8,650 bases of DNA from CAYHGV01 sp964356135 (GTDB taxonomy: Bacteria; Hydrothermota; Tepidihabitantia; CAYHGV01): positions 1 through 8,650 of the forward strand of contig CAYHGV010000109.1 of assembly GCA_964356135.1 (NCBI GenBank). Reading direction: 5' to 3'. Each line of letters begins with the position of its first letter. Position 1 is the first letter of the stretch. The notes under the pieces are model-generated. The model made no database searches. It was not told the origin of the DNA and worked only from the letters and a program-made list of their open reading frames with translations. Shown in pieces: positions 1-4,839 of the stretch. The translations under genes and the position numbers were made by a program.

Positions 1-57
1 CAAGAAAGGAAGACGCCGCTTGAAACGAATTTACACACCTCTTGACATGATCTCCTG
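1..57. mobile_element. Foreign DNA abutting broken hsdM, possible IS end
   Basis: HsdM homology stops at base 58, and these 57 bases do not continue it in any minus-strand frame. On the plus strand the stretch contains TTTACACACCTCTTGACATG. From memory this resembles the terminal repeats of some IS256/Mutator-family elements (TTTACACA followed by TTGACA). A plus-strand frame reading KKGRRRLKRIYT runs in from the window edge and ends at base 75, inside hsdM, and could be the tail of a transposase or of another gene. The rest of the element lies outside the window, so no second terminal repeat or target duplication can be seen. A rearrangement or an assembly join would look the same. Confidence 0.3.
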
Positions 58-519
58 CCTGGGCGTAAAATACTGACCAGCACCGCTTTTTGTGTCTTCG
101 GCGTTTTTCTGCAAAAGTCCTTCATAAATTTCACCTTTTATATCAATATCAAGTCCAACCCAGGTCTCGTCGTTGATTAACATTATCAATCGTTTGAGCT
201 TCGCCGGGTCCTGAATCTTATTCTGAGCCTTTCTGAATATTATCCCAAGCATACCTTTTTCCTTAGCCAGAGATTCAAGGATATGGCGATATTGAACTTC
301 TAAGGCATCACCGTCTTTTTCCAGAAGGCTTTGCCAATTGAGACCTTTAGGAATGGTTGAAGGTTTATTATAAGGTGGTTTTGTTTGCTCGTCAGCCATT
401 TTCAAAAATAGCAGATAAGTCAACTGCTCGACATAATCACCGTAGCTTACGCCATCATCCCGCAAGACATTACAATAATTCCATAATCTTTGAACAATTG
501 TAGAAGATTCATTTGCCAT
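31..519 (-). pseudogene. hsdM: Type I restriction-modification methyltransferase HsdM, N-terminal fragment
   Basis: HsdM is the adenine-N6 methyltransferase subunit of type I restriction-modification and works as M2S with HsdS. The frame gives 162 aa, against roughly 480-550 for the family. Residues 1-135 match the helical HsdM N-terminal domain (VQRLWNYCNVLRDDGVSYGDY, LLFLKMAD). Next comes the conserved block IYEGLLQKNAEDTKSGAGQYFTPR (residues 131-154), which leads into the catalytic domain. Eight unrelated residues and a stop follow. The SAM-binding motif (DPAxGTG) and the catalytic NPPF motif are absent, so the product cannot methylate. The ATG lies 2 bases after the hsdS stop, with AGGAGG 8 bases upstream inside hsdS, so translation is probably coupled. 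The cause looks like insertion or rearrangement at base 57/58; the rest of the gene may lie beyond the window. Confidence 0.87.
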
Positions 520-521
520 AA

Positions 522-2105
522 TTATTTCCTCCTCTTACGCTTATCAATGCGAGCGGAGCGAAGCAACTTTTTGCCTTTCTTTTTATTTGATTCTTCCGTA
601 TTTGCTTTTTCCGACTTAATTCTTTCCAGCAGTTTTTCCGCAGGTTCATCATTTGGGTCCTGAGCCACCAGCTGTCCTTCAAATGCCCTTTTCAGAATGC
701 TGTGGCGCAGCTGTTCGGTTTGTTTTAGACTCTGGTCAACGACTTTTTCAATCGCGTCCGCCTGCGATAACCGCCGTTCGATTTCGGAGACGATTTGGTG
801 CTGTTCAACAAGAGACGGTATGGGGACGGGTATTTTCTTAAGATCTTTGACGGATGATATATTGAGCATTGCTGACCCGCGTGTATTTTCTCTAGTTATT
901 ACATTAATCTTGAATCTAAAAAGATTCATAAAGTAGTACGTGTCAACAACGCAGTTATCTGGCGTAATCTTTAACAACGCTTGGTTAATGATACCGGCCT
1001 TAGCATTTTTCGGCACAATTGCAAGTGCCCCAATGGTTCCTGAACAGCTCATCAATATATCGCCAGATTGAACTGCAAAATTTCTTAACTCATTATACTT
1101 GGACTCATTTATATAATAATCTCCCACATCAAAGTTATTATAAATAACATTCTGTTGCTCATAGACTTTGTAACCAACCGGCACAAAAAACGCTTTCTTT
1201 ATTGAACTGCCGAAAGGCCCCCGCATAATCGAGTGTTTCTTTTTTGCAACTATCTCGTTTAATGTGAGATATTGCCAACCTTCCGGTAATTCAGGCAGGT
1301 TTGTCATTGCGAGATCGCCCTTGGCCGCCGTGGCAATCTCATCCTTTAATTTTCGTTTTTGTTTTACGTTCATCTTCAGTCCTTCAGCGTTTATTTTTTC
1401 CAGAAACACTGATGCTGGTTCTAATTCGGGTTTATGCGCTTCTCGCCATTCTTCAGTGAGTTTTCCTTCAAACGCATATTTCAAAACCGCCTGCCGGTAG
1501 CGTTTTAATTGTGCCTTAATCTTTTTTAATGCCTCAACCCCCGCATCGAGTTTCGTGAATAACTCCTCAATCTTCGCAACAATTCGTCCCTGTTCGGGAA
1601 GGGGAGGAAGAGGAAAATTTGAATTTCTTACAAAGAATGAATTTATACCGCCTTGGGCTGTTCCTTGAAAATTGTCTTTGACGCATTTCTGGCCATAAGA
1701 TGATTGCATCCAAAAAAGCAAATATTTTGGCTCTGTGATTTCTTTTAGAGTCCTCAAAATATAAACGTGTTCGTTTACTGCGGCGTCTTTAAAAGAAAAG
1801 GAATCCGAGACAAAAGCAGTTTTACCAGTGGTGGCTCCATCTTTTACTACAAGAACATCGTCCTTTTGAATCTTACCCTTATTCATTTTTTCGTAGAATT
1901 CTTTGGGGACATATTTTATTTCAGAAAAATCAAAGCCACCGTCATATAATAGATGTTCTCCGCCGATACTTGGGATGCCCTCTTTTATATGTTTAACTCC
2001 GCCCTTTGGTCTCCCTCCGGATTCCAATGATAACAATATATCTTCAATTGTCGTCCAGATCCAATATTGAGGCAGGTCTTTAGCGAATAAATCTATATTA
2101 CTCAT
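522..2105 (-). CDS. hsdS: Type I restriction-modification specificity subunit HsdS
   Basis: HsdS recognises the bipartite target DNA and holds the HsdM and HsdR subunits. Numbered from an upstream TTG at 2111 (529 aa), target-recognition domain 1 spans about residues 15-170 and ends in FPLPPLPEQGRIVAKIEELF. A coiled-coil conserved region follows, ending RQAVLKYAFEGKL (about 207-218). Domain 2 spans about 275-432, introduced by LPELPEGW and ending PVPIPSLVEQHQIV; the second conserved helix ends RHSILKRAFEGQL. The two half-repeats are the normal HsdS layout and the length is slightly long. I prefer ATG 2105 (MSNIDLF, 527 aa); no strong ribosome site decides this. A TATAAT lies at 2171-2176 but lacks a good -35. 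Two oddities are the linker segment DEIATAAKGDLAMT and a basic tail ending RIDKRKRRK, both partly made of repeat-like DNA. The gene lies upstream of hsdM, the reverse of the usual order. Confidence 0.93.
   Translation of the reverse strand: MSNIDLFAKDLPQYWIWTTIEDILLSLESGGRPKGGVKHIKEGIPSIGGEHLLYDGGFDFSEIKYVPKEFYEKMNKGKIQKDDVLVVKDGATTGKTAFVSDSFSFKDAAVNEHVYILRTLKEITEPKYLLFWMQSSYGQKCVKDNFQGTAQGGINSFFVRNSNFPLPPLPEQGRIVAKIEELFTKLDAGVEALKKIKAQLKRYRQAVLKYAFEGKLTEEWREAHKPELEPASVFLEKINAEGLKMNVKQKRKLKDEIATAAKGDLAMTNLPELPEGWQYLTLNEIVAKKKHSIMRGPFGSSIKKAFFVPVGYKVYEQQNVIYNNFDVGDYYINESKYNELRNFAVQSGDILMSCSGTIGALAIVPKNAKAGIINQALLKITPDNCVVDTYYFMNLFRFKINVITRENTRGSAMLNISSVKDLKKIPVPIPSLVEQHQIVSEIERRLSQADAIEKVVDQSLKQTEQLRHSILKRAFEGQLVAQDPNDEPAEKLLERIKSEKANTEESNKKKGKKLLRSARIDKRKRRK
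528..533 (-). promoter_or_regulatory. Ribosome binding site of hsdM inside the hsdS 3' end
   Basis: AGGAGG on the minus strand lies 8 bases before the hsdM ATG and within the lysine/arginine-rich last codons of hsdS. It fixes the hsdM start and implies that hsdM is translated after HsdS on the same message. Confidence 0.8.
545..568 (-). repeat. Dispersed GCGAGCGGAGCGAAGCAA-type repeat in hsdS C-terminus
   Basis: The plus strand reads CAATGCGAGCGGAGCGAAGC followed by AACTTT. This closely matches the core of the dispersed element (ATTGCGAGCGGAGCGAAGCAATC) that I recall from many bacterial genomes. It is translated in the minus direction as KKLLRSARID, near the end of HsdS (about residues 515-523), where HsdS proteins have no conserved sequence. 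It lies 26 bases from the hsdM start. Confidence 0.55.
1303..1342 (-). repeat. Dispersed GTCATTGCGAG...GGCAATCTC repeat in hsdS linker
   Basis: The plus strand begins GTCATTGCGAGATCGCCC and ends CCGTGGCAATCTCATC. These are the two ends of a well-known type of dispersed imperfect palindrome, with ATTGC and GCAAT as complementary tips. It is read through in frame on the minus strand as DEIATAAKGDLAMT (residues 257-270). This falls exactly in the variable linker between the first conserved helix of HsdS and the LPELPEGW start of its second recognition domain. Confidence 0.6.
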
Positions 2106-2171
2106 TTCCAATAAATTAGAGTAAAACGAATATATCCTAATGTCTCAAGGGGTTTTCTCCGGATATCGATA

Positions 2172-2882
2172 TTATATACTTTTCTCAAGGTCATTAATAA
2201 GATCTAAAATAGTCTGAAATTGTGAATTATCAATTTCTTTCTTCGTAGCGATATGATATAGAGAATGTGTCATATCATTAGCAGGATCTTTGAAAGCCAC
2301 GGCCAGGTTGCATATTCTTTCGACTAATTTCTTTTCAGCAACGAACTCATTGCTGGACTTTCGTAAGTTTTTTATTACTATGCCAAAATTTAAGAATCTA
2401 CTTTTTTTAAAATCAAAATATTTTTCTCTATGTTCTTTCTTTATTTCTGGAAACTTTTTTCTTAATATGTGATGAATAAGCAAATTCTCAAGGACTTTTC
2501 TACATATTACGAAAGTAGCTGTATAGCAACCGCATGTGTATGCCTTATTAATTTCTGTTAGATGCGCTTTTAGTAATTTATCATTTGTGTCGTATTTGGC
2601 CATTTCAATAATTTTAAGCTTAGTAGGCTGCTGTTGTGGCCGAATTACGATTTTTTCGAGAGTGACCCGGCTTAACGATTCTCTATCTTTTTCATCCAGA
2701 TACTTAGAGATACTAAAATTGTGGTTTTTAGCATATACCTCTGCTGCAGCATTTAATGTAAGAAAAGGATATTTTGCTCTGATTCTCGACAATGCAGTCC
2801 TTATCGCTGTTGGAGATTTCCTTGGTTTTACCTTTATTTTTATCATATTCAAAATTCTTGGTGAAAGTTCCGGTTTCCTCAT
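2172..2882 (-). CDS. DUF4145/HEPN-like protein with distinct N-terminal domain
   Basis: The product is 236 aa with no signal peptide or membrane helix. Residues 20-75 form a small helical domain (AIRTALSRIRAKYPFLTLNA, then KYLDEKDRESL) of unknown role. After a linker rich in Q/P (82-87), residues 105-235 resemble the DUF4145 branch of HEPN proteins: INKAYTCGCYTATFVICRKVLENLL matches its first helix pair, and DPANDMTHSL (199-208) matches the RxxGNxxAH-like end motif. The usual arginine of that motif seems replaced (AFKDPANDMTH), so RNase activity is uncertain. The ATG has GGAG 8 bases upstream. It follows the two small HTH-like genes by 43 bases and reads toward hsdS, whose start is about 66 bases further on. 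A defence or toxin-like role is inferred from fold and context only. Its DNA is noticeably AT-rich. Confidence 0.8.
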   Translation of the reverse strand: MRKPELSPRILNMIKIKVKPRKSPTAIRTALSRIRAKYPFLTLNAAAEVYAKNHNFSISKYLDEKDRESLSRVTLEKIVIRPQQQPTKLKIIEMAKYDTNDKLLKAHLTEINKAYTCGCYTATFVICRKVLENLLIHHILRKKFPEIKKEHREKYFDFKKSRFLNFGIVIKNLRKSSNEFVAEKKLVERICNLAVAFKDPANDMTHSLYHIATKKEIDNSQFQTILDLINDLEKSI

Positions 2883-2925
2883 CGAAATTTCTCCCGTACA
2901 GTTATGTTATCATAAGAAACTGGGT

Positions 2926-3177
2926 CTATTTCTTTTTGATGTACAAAAAGGGCGCAATTTCCGATGGCTTCTTTTTACCGAAGAACTTGGCAATTTCTGT
3001 GGGAGAATAACCAGCGCGATGTAGAAGGGGAGCCACGCCAGATATTTTAATTTTGCCGTTTTTGTCACCAAATTCTTGTTTAATTAGGATTGAAACGATA
3101 ACGTCAAGGCGCATTTTCATAGCATCAATTGCATCAGTTATCTTTTTCATATTTTTGTCTTTGTTGTTGTTGCTCAT
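2926..3177 (-). CDS. Small helix-turn-helix-like protein (second of a tandem pair)
   Basis: The product is 83 aa, basic and soluble. An amphipathic helical N-terminal half (KKITDAIDAMKMRLDVIVSI) could form a coiled coil or dimer interface. The C-terminal half GYSPTEIAKFFGKKKPSEIAPFL (about 56-78) has the spacing of a sigma-region-4-like helix-turn-helix. Its ATG overlaps the stop of the preceding gene (ATGA), and AGGAGG lies 6 bases upstream, so the start is secure. It looks like a diverged paralogue of that gene: helix with an I..I...L..L pattern, then [GY/DI]PS.EI. and a basic helix. A regulator or antitoxin for the downstream DUF4145/HEPN-like protein is plausible. I do not recognise a named family. 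Confidence 0.75.
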   Translation of the reverse strand: MSNNNKDKNMKKITDAIDAMKMRLDVIVSILIKQEFGDKNGKIKISGVAPLLHRAGYSPTEIAKFFGKKKPSEIAPFLYIKKK

Positions 3178-3392
3178 TTTTCTCCTCCTTTAATATTGGC
3201 TTTTTTTAATTTTTTCTTAGAAAACATTCTCCGGATTTCACCAGAACCAATTTTTACAGCTTTATTGATCTCTTCGGACGGTATATCAGCAGCATATAAA
3301 GAAAGGATTAAAAGCTTTTTGACAGAAATAACCTCTTTCCTTATGGTGGACAATTCTTTCAGCATGGGGTCTTTTTGTTTTTCCTTCGCCAT
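3174..3392 (-). CDS. Small helix-turn-helix-like protein (first of a tandem pair)
   Basis: The product is 72 aa and strongly basic. Residues 8-33 form a helix (MLKELSTIRKEVISVKKLLI) and residues 34-57 a likely helix-turn-helix (ADIPSEEINKAVKIGSGEIRRMF), in the style of sigma-factor region 4 or small transcription regulators. A lysine-rich tail follows. The start is well supported by AGGAGG 6 bases before the ATG. The preceding HEPN gene ends 87 bases upstream, the largest gap inside the locus, so cassette B may have its own promoter here, although I found no convincing -35/-10 pair. Binding to DNA and control of the cassette are inferred; no family name is recognised. Confidence 0.75.
   Translation of the reverse strand: MAKEKQKDPMLKELSTIRKEVISVKKLLILSLYAADIPSEEINKAVKIGSGEIRRMFSKKKLKKANIKGGEK
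3184..3189 (-). promoter_or_regulatory. Ribosome binding site of the second HTH-like gene
   Basis: AGGAGG lies 6 bases before the ATG at 3177, inside the last codons of the upstream gene. Together with the ATGA overlap it supports coupled translation of the pair and shows that the short frame is a real gene. Confidence 0.75.
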
Positions 3393-3398
3393 ATTTAT

Positions 3399-3404
3399 CC
3401 TCCT
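3399..3404 (-). promoter_or_regulatory. Ribosome binding site of the first HTH-like gene
   Basis: AGGAGG lies 6 bases before the ATG at 3392, in an 87-base intergenic stretch. It is strong compared with the weak sites of hsdR, hsdS and the TIR gene. Confidence 0.75.
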
Positions 3405-3479
3405 GTTAGGCTATTTTTAAAAGTTATTAAATTCTTCATGCAACCAAAACCATCAACGATTTTAAAAAAGAAGCGGGCG

Positions 3480-3845
3480 TCATAGAAGTTGAGCAAGCAG
3501 CAAAGCCTGCAGTTGCTTTGCCCAATCATATACTTTTTTTGCTAACGGTTTATTAATGGTAACAGTTCCGATATAATCGGCTTTTATTCTTTCTCTACGG
3601 ATCACGTCCATTTTTAAACCTATTGCGCGATACCGTCGATCAAGGTGATTCGTCAAATGATAAATCAATTCTGCATGGACATGTCGGCGGGAAAATGGTT
3701 CCGTTCGTTTAACTTCTACCATCTTTCTTACCGCTCCAAAGATGCCGTAATACGACCGGCTAATAGAACTTCTCAAATAAGATTCTTCATCGAATTTTAA
3801 CAATTCCTCAGAAACCGTTAAAAATTCAAACCAATTAAAACTCAT
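3480..3845 (-). CDS. HEPN-domain protein, likely toxin or RNase of a TIR/HEPN cassette
   Basis: The product is 121 aa and all-helical. HEPN features are LRSSISRSYYGIFGAVRKM (24-42), the typical first long helix with the R-x-YY pattern, and IRRERIKADY (82-91), the LRxxRxxADY-type end motif, then a closing amphipathic helix (LAKKVYDWAKQLQALL). An RRHVH run (53-57) could supply extra basic or His residues. HEPN proteins commonly act as RNases in toxin-antitoxin, abortive-infection and CRISPR effectors, but some are structural, and a strict RxxxxxH motif is not evident. I chose ATG 3845 (MSFNWFEFL) because domain similarity begins there and it overlaps the preceding gene by 11 bases, as in a coupled operon. 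A longer frame from 4010 would only reread that gene in another frame. The likely partner is the 151-aa protein just upstream. Confidence 0.83.
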   Translation of the reverse strand: MSFNWFEFLTVSEELLKFDEESYLRSSISRSYYGIFGAVRKMVEVKRTEPFSRRHVHAELIYHLTNHLDRRYRAIGLKMDVIRRERIKADYIGTVTINKPLAKKVYDWAKQLQALLLAQLL

Positions 3846-4290
3846 CCATCCCTTCCACGGTAATATTGAGTAAACCACCGGTTTGTGGCACCACGTCAAC
3901 AAACCATTCATTGACCAATGTATCCAAGAGCTGCATCGCGATTTTGCTTTTGAGCTTGGGTCGTATGACAATGAAAAGTTCGATTTCTCCATCTTCGTCT
4001 TCAGGGTCAATTAATTCTTCAAGCACGAGAGTGGTGCCGGCGCCAAAGTACGCGAGCGCTTGGTCCGGCGCTTCTTTGAGAACCGACACGAGAAACCAAT
4101 TTTTATAGATAAAATGAATAATTTCGATCTGCTCAAGCTCATCTTTGAATGTGTATTTCTGCAGCAATGATTCTATATCATGATATTTGGTTAAAGGCGC
4201 ACTTAAATCCATTTTCGCTGAAGAATAAATGGCGACCGCGTCTTTGGCGAAGCTGTCTTCAGGGTTAAATCGGTTCGTAAACTCAGCCAT
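3835..4290 (-). CDS. Uncharacterised acidic protein between TIR and HEPN genes
   Basis: The product is 151 aa. I do not recognise a family. The N-terminal half is helical (FNPEDSFAKDAVAIYSSAK, IESLLQKYTFKDELEQIEII). The middle contains a hydrophobic strand region (FGAGTTLVLEELI), an acidic loop DPEDEDGEIE (about 97-106) and IELFIVIRP. The end reads LLDTLVNEWFVDVVPQTGGL and then a strand (LNITVE), suggesting an alpha/beta fold that ends in a beta hairpin. There is no nucleotidyltransferase GSxxxGxxxxxSD signature, so it is not a standard MNT antitoxin. ATG 4290 follows AGGTGA; GTG 4296 would give a 4-base GTGA overlap with the TIR stop and is the alternative (153 aa). It overlaps the HEPN gene by 11 bases. 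An antitoxin, sensor or adaptor role is guessed from position only. Confidence 0.8.
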   Translation of the reverse strand: MAEFTNRFNPEDSFAKDAVAIYSSAKMDLSAPLTKYHDIESLLQKYTFKDELEQIEIIHFIYKNWFLVSVLKEAPDQALAYFGAGTTLVLEELIDPEDEDGEIELFIVIRPKLKSKIAMQLLDTLVNEWFVDVVPQTGGLLNITVEGMDEF

Positions 4291-4292
4291 AA

Positions 4293-4775
4293 TCACCTAT
4301 CCGCTGCGGCGAGAACGAGAAAGAGCAGGAATAGTGCCCCGCCGACCGCAAGCCAGGTAAGCGCAGTCTCCTGTTCCTTCGCTAATTTCATATCTTCCAA
4401 TTTCCGAGTGATCAGAGAGATTGTATGGGCGGAATTGCCACGGTCGATATAGACCACATGGGGTTTCCAACTTTCATGAATCTTCACATTTCCATTAGCG
4501 AGGAAAACTATGTTCTTCTTCGACAGGGCAAGTGCCGCATCCAATTCCCGATTCAGCCAGTCATAATGAACGCCGTGCTCAGAGGCGATTACAAGGACGG
4601 CATCAGCATCTTTTAGGCTCGTCCTTATGCGTTCGGGTAAATCTTCGGTGGCATTCCATCTTCTATCGGGAATGAAACAAGAAATTCCCCTCTTAGCTGC
4701 TTCTTCCGAGACCGCATATAATGCAGCAAATTCTTTCGGTGATAAACTATAGCTGATAAAGACTTTAAAACTCAT
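4293..4775 (-). CDS. TIR-domain protein with C-terminal membrane anchor
   Basis: The product is 160 aa. Residues 3-130 form a TIR-like domain: VFISYS (5-10, first strand and box 1), then SCFIPDRRWNATEDLPERIR (32-51), DADAVLVIASEHG (56-68), and WLNRELDAALAL (73-84), whose Glu77 sits where TIR NADases carry the catalytic glutamate. A last strand HVVYID (106-111) follows. Residues 139-157 (LTWLAVGGALFLLFLVLA) are one hydrophobic helix ending AADR, so the protein is probably tail-anchored with the TIR domain in the cytoplasm. Bacterial TIR proteins cleave NAD or make signal molecules in anti-phage defence. The gene begins 64 bases after hsdR, lacks a clear ribosome site, and overlaps or abuts the next gene. 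That it depletes NAD on infection together with the downstream pair is inference. Confidence 0.85.
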   Translation of the reverse strand: MSFKVFISYSLSPKEFAALYAVSEEAAKRGISCFIPDRRWNATEDLPERIRTSLKDADAVLVIASEHGVHYDWLNRELDAALALSKKNIVFLANGNVKIHESWKPHVVYIDRGNSAHTISLITRKLEDMKLAKEQETALTWLAVGGALFLLFLVLAAADR

Positions 4776-4795
4776 AATTCATCATCATTTCATTA

Positions 4796-4823
4796 TTATT
4801 ATCTGAATTCCGGCAAAACGCAA
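4796..4823 (-). promoter_or_regulatory. Possible promoter of the TIR cassette
   Basis: On the minus strand TTGCGT (4818-4823) and TAATAA (4796-4801) are separated by 16 bases in the hsdR-TIR gap, about 20 bases before the TIR ATG. The match is only moderate, in AT-rich DNA, and the cassette could equally be read through from hsdR. Confidence 0.28.
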
Positions 4824-4839
4824 GGGAAAAGTTCCTTTT

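Noticed and set aside
2171..2199. TATAAT at the end of the DUF4145-like gene as an hsdS promoter
   Set aside because: The -10 is perfect, but the hexamer 17 bases upstream (TATTAA) is a poor -35 and the DNA is AT-rich, so it is not called as a feature.
2536..3024. Plus-strand hydrophobic 162-codon frame resembling a membrane protein
   Set aside because: It is antisense to AT-rich lysine-rich genes, which automatically gives a Phe/Leu-rich shadow; the minus-strand genes have better starts and domain matches.
3846..4010. N-terminal extension of the HEPN gene to 4010 (176 aa)
   Set aside because: The extra 55 residues are another reading frame of the upstream 151-aa gene, are low in HEPN-like character, and the family-like start MSFNWFEFL at 3845 gives a coupled overlap.
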